A stretch of DNA of 64,000 nucleotides, from NCBI RefSeq assembly GCF_020520425.1, contig NC_079491.1, positions 8,729,143-8,793,142 on the forward strand, written 5' to 3'. Source of the stretch: Spinacia oleracea (Eukaryota > Streptophyta > Magnoliopsida > Caryophyllales > Amaranthaceae). Shown here one piece after another: positions 21,901-33,491 of this stretch (position 1 is the stretch's first letter; the number at the start of each line of letters is the position of its first letter). The notes beneath the pieces were generated by a model. That model did not search any database, was not told the origin of the DNA, and saw only the letters and a program-made list of their open reading frames with translations. A program made the position numbers and the translations under genes.

Positions 21901-24368
21901 TAACCAACGATAGCTAATAGTAAAATATGTAAAGGCGTATGACATAGACAAAAAAAAAAAAGAGAGAGAATAATTATCAGTGAAGCTTAGATTGGTACAT
22001 TAGTGCATGTGACTACTGTCTCAGAGTCCCTAGGTAATTGACAGTTCATAATTTCTTTTGAAGTGTAGGAGGAGACAAAATCAACTCTCATGCATACTCC
22101 TACACCAGCTAATATCAGGCAAGTAAACTAATCCAGACCAAGATTAAGACAACTAACAGAAGTCAGGTAATACCTGTTTGTGAAAGCTGAAGTTTCATCT
22201 TAGCTTTGACTCTTTCTGCAGGTGTCTATTACAATCAAGTGAAGAATGAAGTATATCATTCACACTGCTCAATGACATGAAAAAAATTTCCTAAAGATAT
22301 TAATGCAAAGAGGCAGAAGATACATATAGAAAATAGCAGGAAGACAATGTAAGATTACCCCGGCCCCCATTCCCTGACCATGCTCATTAATGAAAGAGCA
22401 GGCTTACTTATCAGAGATGTTTCAGGAAGACAATTGGCGCTTTAACCCTTTATAAAATCTGATTTATCAAGAAATCTCATGATCTCATCTCGCAGATGTC
22501 AAATGGATTGCTCTAGTGCAATCATCCATCAAACAAATAGAACTCATCATTTGACCTAATTCCTGAGAAACCTAATACGTTTGCTTAGTTAATTTCATCC
22601 ACCATATACCAAAAGTACTGAAGGCTACAGAATGAGGAAGTAACATCATGTAAAAGGTCAATCAAACAAAAGAAAAATGTCGAGAGTATACACTGATTTA
22701 GCAAAACAAAGGACCTTATCCTGCTGGCTTAAGAGAGTGGTGCAACATGGAATATAGATAAGCAAATAACTGATAGTTCCAGTCTTATTCCTTCATAAAC
22801 AAATCTCTCCATAACCAGGCCAAATCCTAGCAACGACTTATAGACAAGCAGAAAACCAGGACCACGTCAAGCCCTGAAAATAGCAACCTAAATAAGGTGA
22901 TATATAAAAAGAATAGAGTGGAGAATTCGAAATAGAGCTAGGGCGAGTTCATCCTATAAGCTGATTTCATTGTAGGGGAACTCCGGAAGTGACATGCATT
23001 GTCTAGCCGTTCATAAAAAAAGGCTTCTTTTCGTTGGTATGTAGTAAGGTAATTGGCCAAAGAAACTTGTTACAAAATGCATACACATCAGACTCAAAAA
23101 TGGCAGAATCTTAAGTCTTAAACAATGCCCGCATTGAGCAATAGATAAATTTCCATGGATGTCAAATGAGACAAAGATCAAGGCTTTAGAAGGTTGCAAG
23201 GATTCAACTGCAATTAGGTGTGAGGTAGAAACCTACTATGAACAAAAGTCACTCAAGCATATTACTGCTTCATGAAGACCTGAAGAAACTGAATTAATAC
23301 TTCAGACATCAGTAACAGCTGAGAAAACCCTGATAAATCAATCAACAAGGAAGAAAATTAACTCCCGCATTATGCAAAGTTTATTCAAACCCTAAATGGA
23401 GTATCACCTTGAACTCCTTGAAGTTCTCAAATAAAAAGAAAGACAACGAAAAACCCAATTGAGCAAAACAAACAATGCAGTAATATCAAAGATCTTAAGT
23501 TCTGAATTCAACAAGAACAAGCAGTATTAATAAGCAAATAAATCAACTAATCATGATCACAAAAGACTAACTAATGCAATGTTTCAATCAAAACTGAAAA
23601 ATGGCTCTTTAAGTATAATAAACCACTTACCATCTTATTATACCCATCAATTAACATAGCATAATCAACTACACCATTACCCTCTTTCTTCATCACTCTC
23701 CCTTCTTTTCCACCACCTTCTCTTCCTTTCTCGGACCGTCTTCGATCCCTCGGCGAAGAACTCCTACTCCTCCTCTTCCTAGACCTTCTTTCATCATCAG
23801 AGTAACTTCTCTCCCTACTCCTCCTTCTCCCCCTCCTCTCCCTACTCCGCTCGTTACCCGAACCACGGTGCCGCCTTCCTAGCCTCTCTCGCTCCTCATC
23901 ATCCCCACCACCACCACCCCTCCTCCTTTCCCTGCTCCTGCTCCTACTTCTACTCCTCCCCCTCCTCCTCTCCCTGCTCCTACTTCTACTCCTCCCCTCC
24001 CTCGAATCCTTCTCCCTATCTCTCTCTCTGCTCCTGCTTCTCCTTCTATCCCGGCTAACCCTAACCCTAATTTCCTCACTCGGGGCGTCAATTGAGGTTG
24101 TGGGAGCCTTCTTTTTGAGCTTATTTTGGATATTCTCGAGCTGGGTTTTCTTGTCAATGTCGTTTTCCTTTGTGGGGCTTGAAGCTCTGACGAAATTGCT
24201 CAGAAATGAGGATGAAGAAGGTAAGGCTGAACCCCTTGATGGTGGGTCGTTGGAGGAGGTGGTGGTTGTTGCGGATGAGGAGAAGCCGAGTCCTTGCTTG
24301 AATCGGGCTGCGCCACTTCCTTTCTGAGTTAACTCGTCGTAATACGCCGCTGCTTTCTCTTCCTCCAT
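18919..24368 (-). CDS. RS-domain nuclear protein, RSRC1/SRRP53-like
   Basis: Six exons on the minus strand: 24,368-23,631, 22,225-22,174, 19,806-19,717, 19,417-19,353, 19,234-19,070 and 18,975-18,919, joining in frame to 388 aa. The N-terminus MEEEKAAAYYDELTQKGSGA and KQGLGFSS precede a long arginine/serine region (about residues 105-225, many RSRSRE and RRRS units), then DYAMLIDGYNKM-TPAERVKAKMKLQLSQT, QWERFEFNKDAPVDDEEIE and the tail GSWRDRARRNVG. RS domains bind splicing factors, so a role in pre-mRNA splicing is likely. The xPAExxKAxxxLxL motif resembles the animal RSRC1 core; the name is by resemblance. Introns 1 and 2 are long (1.4 and 2.4 kb). A transposon-like element begins about 90 bp upstream of the ATG. 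Confidence 0.82.
21474..21496. repeat. G23 homopolymer in intron 2
   Basis: Twenty-three consecutive G on the plus strand, so C23 in the transcript of the minus-strand RS-domain gene. Length may be uncertain owing to sequencing. Confidence 0.9.
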
Positions 24369-24556
24369 TGTTGAAATTTCTCTGAAGCTTGAAACTTTTT
24401 GAGAGGAAAACAGAAGAAGGGAAAAAAAATAACGGTTTCTTTACTAGCAAATAGGATGGTGCAGGGGTGTGCAGTGCTCTTGGTGCACTGGTGTCCAAAC
24501 GACATGCAATAAATATAAAACACGGATATCTTGTTGAATCCGGAAAAGAAAAGAAC

Positions 24557-24645
24557 AAATGTTGTTTTTTTTGATAAAAAAAGAACAAACGTTGTTCTTT
24601 TGTTAAAATAAAGAACAAACGTTGTTCTTTTGTTAAAAAAAAGAA
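24557..24645. repeat. Short tandem palindromes with AAGAACAAACGTTGTTCTT
   Basis: The unit AAAGAACAAACGTTGTTCTTT is nearly self-complementary and is repeated in tandem at about 34-bp spacing, with a third decayed unit at the right. It forms the left subterminal part of the GTTCTTTT element. Confidence 0.8.
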
Positions 24646-26257
24646 CAATGACTGCTCTGTCCCTTTTTTTTCGTTCTTTTATTTTTCACTCCGTTTTTCT
24701 GGTATATATACCTTCTTTTTTATAATTTTCGAATCAGAATTTGTGAAGAGGAGAGAGAAAAACTATGGAAATGAGAGAGAAACTGTGAAGAGGAGAGAGA
24801 AAGTAATGGAAAATTCTCAGATATTGGTTGATTTTTCTACTTCAATATCAAATTCTATTGATTCTTCTTCTTCAAATTTGAATTCCTCTGCTGATAATCC
24901 GATTTGTGAAGGTAATTTTTCAATTTTTTAAAACGAATTACTTATTTATGATGATTTTGATTTCCATGTTCATTATTTTCAGCATTTCAATTTATTTTGA
25001 TTTTTTTGATCATTTCGATTTCCGCATTTCTCAATAACCCTGATTAATGTATTTTGATTCTATATTTTGATAATTTTGATGATTAATGTATCTTGATTAT
25101 ATATTTCTGATGCTTTTGATTTCTGTTCTTTTTTCGATTTTATATGTTCTTTTAGTCTTATCTTTTGTTCTTTTATATATTGGTTCTCATATATGTATTA
25201 AGAGATTGTAATAATACAAAATAATTATTGAACATGTTGTTCTTTTTTGCTTTAGCTTGTTGTTCTTTGTTCTTTTTGCTTTAGCTTGTTGTTCTTTTGA
25301 TATTACACACTTCAGATCAAATTGTTCTTTTACCATTTTTGTTGTTCTTTTATTTTGTTTGTTGTTCTTTTTTCACATGGTTAAAATAAGTGTTCTACAT
25401 GATATGTTCTTTTCTGCTATTTTTAATGTTCTTTTTCTTTACTTTATTATGTTCTTTTATGCTCTATTGTTGTTCGTTTTTTTATTGGTAATGTTGTTTT
25501 ACATGGTTAAAATAAGTGTTCTACGTGATATGTTCTTTTCTGTATTTATAATGTTCTTTTTCTTTATTTATAATGTTCTTGTTCTTTCAGCTGTTTTTGA
25601 AGATTTAACATCATTTGTTGCGGGTCAAGTAAAAGCTTCTTTTGCTCTTCAATACTGTACTTTTTGAAAAAAGAACAAACATAAAAGAACATTAAGATTT
25701 ATATCTAATAAACATAAAAGAACAGAACAACAAAACCCAAAAAAAAAAAAAAACAAGTGTACCGTTCTTATCATGAACGTGGCTTGTATTTCTTCTCCTT
25801 CCCCCTCTTTTTTTTTATTTTTTTTTATTTTTCATTTTCTATATATATAATATTTCTCCTATTGGATTCATAACTTCTCATTTTAGAAACACATTCTTGA
25901 GAGAGAAAGAGGAGAGCTTTTAGTTTCTCCCAACAAAAGAGAGATTTTATGAGAGAGAAAGTTCAAAACAAATTTTCTCCTCCTTCTTTCTCTGAAATGT
26001 GATTTTAAAATTTCGCTATTTTTTGAATTTTTTTATTCATTCAAAGAGGTTTATGTTGTTGATGAAGGTGCATCGGATGATTAAGGTAAATTTCCTCGTT
26101 CTTAATTCTATGTTCTTTTTAAATTTTAATGTTCTTTTCTTATAACTTTCTATTTTCGTGGCATCAAAACAGTGTGTTCTTTTTTAGAATCAGCAATTGT
26201 TCTTTTTACATATTTATAGTGTTGTTTTCAGATATCTTTTGATAAATAAAATAACGG

Positions 26258-26542
26258 AATTAGAACATAAATTGGTTGAAAAAGAACATTTCCAGAACTT
26301 AAAAGAACAAGAAAAAATATAGATCTGGTTTTAAAGTTCATCAAAGGTTCGTCGTTTTATTTTTTAATTAGAACATAAATTGGTTGGAAAAGAACATTTC
26401 CAGAACTTAAAAGAACAAGAAAAATTATAAATCTGGTTTTAAAGTTCATCAAAGGTTCGTCGTTTTATTTTTTAATTAGAACATACTGTAAATTGGTTGG
26501 AAAAGAACATTTCCAGAACTTAAAAGAACAAGAAAAAATATA
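26258..26542. repeat. 108-bp tandem repeat, about 2.6 copies
   Basis: Units begin at about 26,261, 26,369 and 26,477 with TAGAACAT, each containing AAAGAACATTTCCAGAACTT. The copies are nearly identical, so the amplification is recent. It lies inside the GTTCTTTT element. Confidence 0.9.
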
Positions 26543-26759
26543 ACTGCTTTTTATATTTGTACTTTTTGTCTGATTTGTCAATATTAGTGTTCTTTTTGTT
26601 AGTGTTCTTTTTGTTAATGTTCTTTTTGTTAATGTTCTTTTGTTAATGTTCTTTTTTTTTGCGGTTTTTATTTTTGTTGCGTTTTATTGTTATTTATGTG
26701 CGTTTTGGGACAGGTGCACCAAGAGCACCATGCACACCCCTGCACAATCTGAGCGTTGT

Positions 26760-27680
26760 TCTTTACTAACTGGGGTAGTGGGGTGTTCATTTAATCTGAA
26801 TTGAATTTTGGTTTTAATTATTGAGTCCTATCCGATATTAATTTTTACCAAATTCAAGAGCGATTTCTTACTATAATACTATAAGACATTAAATTTTTCG
26901 AAATGTGTCCAACTTTTTAATAAAAATTACGGAGTATTATGTACAATCCACATAATCAACGAAAATTAATCTTTTCCGTCAAATGAATTGGCGAATTACC
27001 AAAGTAGTGTGTATATAAAACTGGAGAAACAAAAGGTCAAATGGCGCACCAGGCAACAAGTATACTCAAAAACTTTGTACTCATCTTCTTGTTGTTACAA
27101 ACCAAAACTTTATTTCTTAAATTCTTTCGTTATTGGAGGATAAACCTCCTTGTAATTCTCTTTAACTTTTTAATTTTAACGTATCATGCTTGCATAAAAA
27201 AAAATAAAAAAAATCCTTCATGGCGTTCTGCCACCCATTCCCTTCCCCATCTCTACAACCACTACTCTTCATCGTGAACCAAAAGTCGGCAACACATTCT
27301 TATCCAAGTAGAATTCGATAACTCCGAAACCCAAATTAAAAATCAACATTTTTATCCAATTTTTGTTAATAAATGCAATAAAAGAATTACAAATTGACCC
27401 AATTTTGACCCGCAATCTTGTACAAAGTATAAGAATCGGAGGTTGATGAATTATAAAAATGGAGGGTGATGAGTAGATTTTTTAAAATACTTGTACTTCG
27501 TATATGTTTAGACTAAATCTAACAAGCAAGACTCCACATAACTATCTTCTTATAAAATGGCAAACAAACTGTTTTTGCCAACTTATAAGTTGGAACAATT
27601 TGACGACTTTGGGCATATTTTTTCTGGGTGCTAAAGAGGATACAATCCAAATAAAAGACGAAACCAAAAAAACAAGTACA
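26760..27680. other. Intergenic, nothing recognised
   Basis: AT-rich spacer. The frames at 27,041-27,277 and 27,504-27,737 have no domain. The latter is antisense to the LINE remnant at its right end. Confidence 0.4.
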
Positions 27681-27686
27681 ACTAAA

Positions 27687-28070
27687 CTAATGAGGAATGA
27701 GGCGTGGGAAAGCCACCCCTCTAATGTCATCGTCTAAAATACTAGCAAGAGCAATAAGAATATCCTCTAGGATCATGATCCTTTGAGGTTGAGCCACTCC
27801 TTGATTAGCTAGCCAGTCGGTCGCACGATTAACCTCCCGATAAACATGGACCACCTTGACTTCCCATCCAGCTTTGTTAATCAATGAACGACAATGGTTT
27901 ATTAGGTGATGAGCACATTATCAGAACTCTTTAATGCTTGCACACATGCTAGATTATCTAGTTGGTTTATTAATTTACTCACTTGAAGCTCACGGGCAAG
28001 CTCCAAGCCATGGCCAAGAGCCATCATCTCCGCCCTAAAGCATGACAAATTCCAAAGTTGGAGGGCTTGC
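27687..28070 (-). mobile_element. L1-type LINE remnant: RNase H domain
   Basis: On the minus strand, two adjoining pieces read CFRAEMMALGHGLELARELQ then NQLDNLACVQALKSSDN, and next VKVVHVYREVNRATDWLANQ. These are the middle and C-terminal motifs of the RNase H domain found at the end of plant L1 LINEs: the AEmmAl...GL.lA helix, the LD.. strand and HV.REvN.atDwLAn. The two parts are in different frames, and no reverse transcriptase lies nearby, so it is a decayed 3' fragment. Confidence 0.75.
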
Positions 28071-28270
28071 TGGTTAGATTATGTCAAAATATATTAATGA
28101 GAATTTTTAATTCTTATGTTATCAATCAAGCAACTTGAATAATCCTACAAGTTTAACCAGGGAAATAATTTCCCTTGAAATACAACTTCATATGTAAATT
28201 AAATTTATATGTCAACTAAATAAGCCTTTAGTATGAGTGCACTACTATGACTCTAAGAGACTATGAGTTA

Positions 28271-28603
28271 GAGCATCAATAAGGGGAGACTCTTATTTTG
28301 GTGATTCTTAGTTTCTCTCCTATGTCCATATAAGCTTCAACTCCAAATAAGAGCCCCTCTCAAAAATTGTGGAAATGGACCAACTCTTAACACTAGCTCT
28401 TATACTCTCTTGCCCTCTTTTTTAATTTTATTTTTATATAAAAACAATGATGTGGCACTAGCTCTTATTTATAAGAGGTAGCTCTTATTTCAGAAATTTC
28501 TCTTACAATCTCCAAATAAGAGACTCCCATTACACACCTAAGAGCTAGCTCTTATTTTTTCTATCTCCTTAAGAGTCATCTAAGAGACTCCCCTTATTCA
28601 TGC
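28271..28603. mobile_element. Tourist/Harbinger-like MITE
   Basis: The left end GAGCATCAATAAGGGGAGAC and the right end, complement GCATGAATAAGGGGAGTCTC, are inverted repeats, flanked by TTA on both sides (28,268-28,270 and 28,604-28,606). The inside repeats AGAGCTAGCTCTTATT-like palindromes. A 3-bp TTA duplication fits PIF/Harbinger. Confidence 0.7.
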
Positions 28604-29590
28604 TTAAGTACTCCGCAACAATATCATTCAGACCATGATTAGTCAATATCTAAACAAACACGATTGCATCTTGACATATACTATTATAAAACAAGATAAT
28701 GACTAGTGTTCCACAAGAAAAATTTCACTATCAATATCCAAATCCAACAAAATTGGAGAATTTTCTCTAAACAATACTTGCAAACTTGCACCTTTCTTCA
28801 CCCAACCTCTCTTAATTAGTAATATTAAATTAGGCTCTGTTATATTCACTTATTTTAGAAAAAATAAGTTCACATAAATAAATAAGATAAATTCAAGAAA
28901 AATAAGAGCAAACCTAGTATAATTTATAACTAATATAGGTTTTAATAAGTCCATATAAGATAAGTTTAAGAAAAATAAGTGAAAATCAAATGAATAGAAA
29001 TCATCTTTAGTGAAGTTGTGCCGTTTCAACTCTTTTGGGGGTTACGAATAAGCAATGAGGCAATACAAGTATACTAGTATTATTTAATAACATGGATCTT
29101 TTATATTCAGATGTCATATTTTCATTTTTCTATCTTTTTTTTTGTTTCTTCGAAGGGGTTGCATTTATCCTTTTAATTTATGATATTATATCGTCTTTGA
29201 CCTTCCAATCATTTTTTTTGGTCGAATGTGTCAATACAATTTGTTTAAATTATAATAAGCATTTCATCAAAATTTAAGGAAAATACGACGCACTTTGTAT
29301 AAAAATTAAATTTTTATATTTTTTGGCAATTACACGGGCCATAAAGCCCACAATAACTATTTACAATTGCAACTCTGGGAGATCGGAAGAGAGATTCGGA
29401 CATATGACCAGTAATCCGTGGACTATGGACCGTGGTGCACATAGAACATGGTTATGTGCACCAAAAGAACATATATGCATAAGCAAAAAAAAATGACACT
29501 ACGGCAAAAGAACATGCGATATAATATTTCACTTTTTTGTTATAAAATAAATATATTATTTTACTATTTATTAAAAATCTAAATAAAAAA
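28604..29590. other. Intergenic with a possible decayed MITE
   Basis: At 28,832-29,010 the ends read GGCTCTGTTATATTCACTT and, on the complement, GATTTCTATTCATTT, loosely inverted. At 29,430-29,515 a short piece (GTGCACCAAAAGAACAT) resembles the GTTCTTTT element at 24.5 kb. No gene is seen. Confidence 0.35.
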
Positions 29591-29591
29591 A

Positions 29592-30740
29592 AAGAAAATT
29601 TGTAATTATTAATCCAACCTTTGCCCGGTTTTCTTTAATTAAGCCTACCTATGCGATATTTCTAAATAATCCAACCTTTATGACCCAACTACTATTATTA
29701 AGCCTGGATGACCGGTTACCTGCTACAAAGTCAAGGAAAATTTGTAATTATTAATCCAACCTTTGCCCGATTTTCTTTAATTAAGCCTACCTATGCGATA
29801 TTTCTAAATAATCCAACCTTTATGACCCAACTACTATTATTAAGCCTAGATAACCGGTTACCTGCTACAAAGTCAACGTTAAAAACGTTGACAACCTAAA
29901 GTTGGCTTTCCTCCTAAAATATTGGACACGTCATCATCACTTGCCACCTAAACAAAGATTTCATTTTTTTTTCAAAAAACCCTTAACCCTTCTCTTCTCT
30001 GTACGGTGTTTCAATTCCTCTCTCCTCCATTACTGCTGCTTCAACCACAATTGTACTGGTTCATGACATCATCAACGATTTTCTTATGGAAATAGGTGAC
30101 TTCATCCACGCGCATTGAAATTTCGTCTCTAAAATCGTACAATTGAAGGTGAACTTACGAACCTTAGCGTTTTTGTTCCTTTTTTGGTAAATTTTGAATT
30201 TTGGGCTTCCTTGATGGTCAGTTCGTAAAAATCCGAGCTGTTGCAATAATATAGTTTTTTTTTTATGTTATGGGATATTGGTTATTGTGGTCTTGTTGAA
30301 AATTTAGAAAGAAAAAAAAAACCTTGAATTTGAAGAAGATCCAGATCCAACAGGCAATTGCTTTACCCCAGCCATAGCAATTGCTGATTATTTTTGATGA
30401 ACTTCGAATGGAGAGGTATGACCGTATGAGGGATCGACAATGGTGGAGAAGAGGTAGAAGAGAAATAATGGAGAGGAGTGCAGAGATGAAGCAAAAAATC
30501 GCAGAGGAGAGAGGAACGAAAATTAAAATAGCAATTAAAGAAAATAAGGGGAAAAAATATAAAAAATTATAATTGTTATATGCCACGTAAGAGTGAATAC
30601 CGCCTATAGCAGATTAGTAACTTGTTAGGCTTAATAATAGTAGTTGGGTCATAAAGGTTGGATTATTTAGAAATATCGCATAGGTAGGCTTAATTAAAGA
30701 AAATCGGGCAAAGATTGGATTAATAATTACAAATTTTCCT
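29592..30740. mobile_element. Long-TIR element (Mutator-like), left TIR duplicated
   Basis: A repeat of about 140 bp starting GAAAATTTGTAATTATTAAT occurs twice in tandem at the left (29,594-29,736 and 29,738-29,880) and once inverted at the right (30,611-30,740). The arms are over 90% alike by eye for more than 110 bp. Inside, no transposase is seen. Long TIRs suggest a non-autonomous Mutator-like element. A-rich flanks on both sides prevent a clear target duplication. The right end lies about 195 bp upstream of the response-regulator TATA box. Confidence 0.75.
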
Positions 30741-30867
30741 AAAAAAAAATACGCATATTCTTTTCTCATAACCAGATATTTTTTCAATTATATACTAGTG
30801 TTCTTAATGGGACAATCTTCTAAATTAGACGGTTAAAAAAAAGTTGGACGACCGTATTAGAGAAAAA

Positions 30868-30896
30868 ATCACAGAAAATCTGATTTTCCGAATCTC
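30868..30896 (+). promoter_or_regulatory. Cluster of type-B ARR core motifs
   Basis: AATCTGATTTTCCGAATCT holds AATCT twice (complement AGATT) and GATT once, all matching the short (A/G)GATT core bound by type-B response regulators. It lies about 45-65 bp upstream of the TATA box. The motif is short and common, so this is only suggestive. Confidence 0.3.
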
Positions 30897-30935
30897 CAGT
30901 TTTGTCAGTTTATGCCACCCACAAATACTGCAGAC

Positions 30936-30943
30936 TATAAATA
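30936..30943 (+). promoter_or_regulatory. TATA box of the response-regulator gene
   Basis: TATAAATA stands about 180 bp before the ATG at 31,120; the leader after it is CT- and A-rich as in plant 5' UTRs. Confidence 0.6.
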
Positions 30944-31119
30944 CTTCAATCCTTCCATTTTTTCTATTTTCTCTCTCTCTTCCTCAAGAAATCAAACAAC
31001 AGAAATCCCACCAAAAAAAACAAGGCTCATTTTTCTCCAAAAATCCCAACAATTATTTTCCCAAAATTCTGTCTAAAAGTTAATCCATTCTGCAAAGATT
31101 AATCACGAAATTTACAAAA

Positions 31120-33491
31120 ATGTCTGAGAAATTTGATGAAGCTTCAGAAATTCATGTTCTAGTTGTAGATGATAGCATTGTAGACAGGAAGCTTGCTGAA
31201 AGACTCCTACAGAGTTGTTCTTGCAAAGGTATACCGAAAACACAAACAAGAATTATTTCAAAGTTTTCTTCCATTGTTGATTTTTGGGTTTTAACTTCCT
31301 ATTTTGGTAAATGGGTTAGTATTGATTTTGTGACAGTTTCTAAAAATGGGTTGTTGTTTTTTGGAAAAATTGTGCAGTGACAGTGATGGAAACTGCGAAA
31401 AAGGCATTACAGTTTCTTGGTTTGGATGAAGAGAACAGTTCAGCTGGGTGTACTACTGTATGTGGAATTTCAGCTCAATTTTCCTTCTTCTTTCTCCATT
31501 AGTTTTTATTTGATAATTTTATTTGATAATTTTGTTATGATGTATTAGGGTTTGAAGGTGCATTTGATTTTCTCTGATTATTCCATGCCTGAAGTTACTG
31601 GATATGATCTGCTGAAAAAGATTAAGGTTATCTTCAATTTCTGTGATTTCCCCTTGCAATTACTTGTTTGTTTGTAGCATAAACTCAATACAATTTCCTG
31701 TTATGTGTTACTCGGGTACTCGTGTTCAAATGTCCAACTCGGCTATTTTATGAAAATCACCCTTGATTTTGGCCCAAATTAAGTGTTCAAGTAACACAAT
31801 TCTAGCTGATTGGTGAAGTTTTTGCTGGATATGATTTGCTCAAAATGATTAAGGCTGTCTTTGCTTCTTTGAATCTTTCTTTCGATTTCCACGATTTCCC
31901 TTTGCAGTTACCTGTTTGTTTGTGGCATATTCTCAATATAATTTCTGTTCTACTGTGTCAGACACTTGATTTCCCATAACTTTTGGCCCAAATAAAGTGT
32001 TGAAGTGTCATATACTGTTAGAGGATTCCCCACGGGCACTAAGGTGAAATGACGAGTCTGAGTTACACAATTCTGTTTGCTGAAGTTGTTGCTGGAAAAT
32101 TAACCAGTTTAAGCTTTGGTAATACGCCTTTATGTAGATAATTTGGAACTAATTATACCAAAACTAGCATGAAGCAGCATGAATTATAGTTTCCTGCCTT
32201 CCACAGTTTCTTAATGTGATTATTCTTGTTTTTCTAGCAGGAATCATCAACATTTAAGGATGTCCCTGTGGTGATAATGTCTTCTGAGGACATCCCTACT
32301 CGAATCACTAGGTATGATTTTACTTGGAACAACTCAATTTGGAAAAAAACATGAATTCAGGGAGTGATTTCGTAAAATCTGATCTGTTCTGTTTCATCAG
32401 ACAAGAAATGTTATCCTGTCTGACTTAGGACAAGCATGAATGCACGAACATCAGTCGTAACCTTAACTGGCATTTGTTTATCTTTGTCAAATATCGGAAA
32501 TAGCATACCTAAGATTTGCTAATCTTCTTGATAGTGATGTAAACACTATATAAGATAATATAATAGTGATATGGTCCTATGGTCAATGGCTTTTACACCC
32601 ACCTTTTCCATTTGTTTATCTTATGTTGTAGCATTTTGTTTCTTGTACCTACCTGATCTGATGTCCTTGCTGATTGTTTTGGTATTAGTTGACTTTAATC
32701 CATTCAACGAGATATTTTAGAACTATTATATATAACGATATGCTAAGATCTGGTGACTCTTATAATCAGGTTCCACTAAGTTAAGGTATTAAGTAGCTAT
32801 TAAGAGCAGGATATTCTATAAGCACAAAGAATAATCCTTAATCTATTCAAGTCAATCACTGATTATCATAAGAAAACAACAAAATCTATATATGAACTTT
32901 CTTTATCATATAAGAAAATATCTACAAGGGAAGGTTTCTTCCGTACAATGAATTTTTAAAAAACGTTGATAAACAGAAGAAAACGTGGTTTACACTTTGT
33001 TTTTTAGCACTTAATTACCTTGACTTATGCTAAAATTTAGGACGACTCACATTTCCGTTTATGTTTATTTGGATAAGAAAGTCATATCACTTTGCCAATA
33101 CTCTGCCTCTGATGGACTGTTAGTTATATAGGATTGATGGTTATATATTGATAATAATCGAGTTTTGAGCTTAACTGAACTTAACTGAACTCATCTGCAA
33201 TCCTTAACAATGTTCTTCTGCTGTGCTTCACTCAGATGCTTGGAGATGGGAGCAAAAGAATATTTACTAAAACCTGTGAAACTGTCAGATGTGAAGCGCA
33301 TAATAGAATCCATCAGGAGTTCTGGTGATTCAAATGAAGTTAAGGAAAGTGCTATTAACCAAAGATTTCTACTGGGAAAAGATCTGTGTTCATCACCAAA
33401 ATCATGGCCACCAAGGTGCGTGTGCAGAACAAGGCCTCTCATGTTTCGTAACAGAAGCTCAGAGTATCCTTCAGAGTTGTCGCAGCACTAA
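31120..33491 (+). CDS. Type-A cytokinin response regulator
   Basis: Five exons (31,120-31,228, 31,378-31,457, 31,549-31,626, 32,241-32,311, 33,236-33,491) with GT-AG borders give 197 aa. One receiver domain fills residues 11-130: the acidic pair D17-D18 (HVLVVDDSIVDR), the phospho-acceptor D73 (LIFSDYSMPEVTGYDLLKKI), S103 in VVIMSSED, and K125 in YLLKPVKL. The C-terminal tail is short and has no Myb/GARP DNA-binding domain, which defines the type-A class. Such proteins accept phosphate from AHP carriers and damp cytokinin signalling; their genes are usually induced by cytokinin. No defect is seen. It converges on ABCC gene A, 401 bp away. Confidence 0.93.

Larger units (their letters stand above)
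24453..26752. mobile_element. 2.3-kb inverted-repeat element with GTTCTTTT arrays
   Basis: The left end (about 24,453) reads GATGGTGCAGGGGTGTGCAG and then TGCTCTTGGTGCAC; the right end, on the complement, reads GATTGTGCAGGGGTGTGCAT and then GGTGCTCTTGGTGCAC. These are terminal inverted repeats of about 38 bp. Inside, GTTCTTTT or its complement AAAAGAAC recurs dozens of times. The only gene-like part is a short frame beginning MENSQILVDFSTSISNSI at 24,806 and ending in a splice donor near 24,911, with a TATA-like run at about 24,703. Transposase motifs were not found, so it is probably a non-autonomous DNA transposon. No clear target duplication is seen. Confidence 0.65.

Noticed and set aside
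23879-24157. Glycine/arginine-rich 92-codon frame on the minus strand
   Set aside because: It is a shifted reading of the RS-domain exon of the gene at 18,919-24,368.
25257-25667. 136-codon phenylalanine-rich frame, seemingly a membrane protein
   Set aside because: The hydrophobic text comes from the repeated GTTCTTTT octamer read in frame, not from a gene.
24436-26771. TTCTTTACTA on both sides of the GTTCTTTT element as a target duplication
   Set aside because: It lies 12-13 bp outside the inverted repeats on each side, and the motif resembles the element's own octamer, so coincidence is likely.
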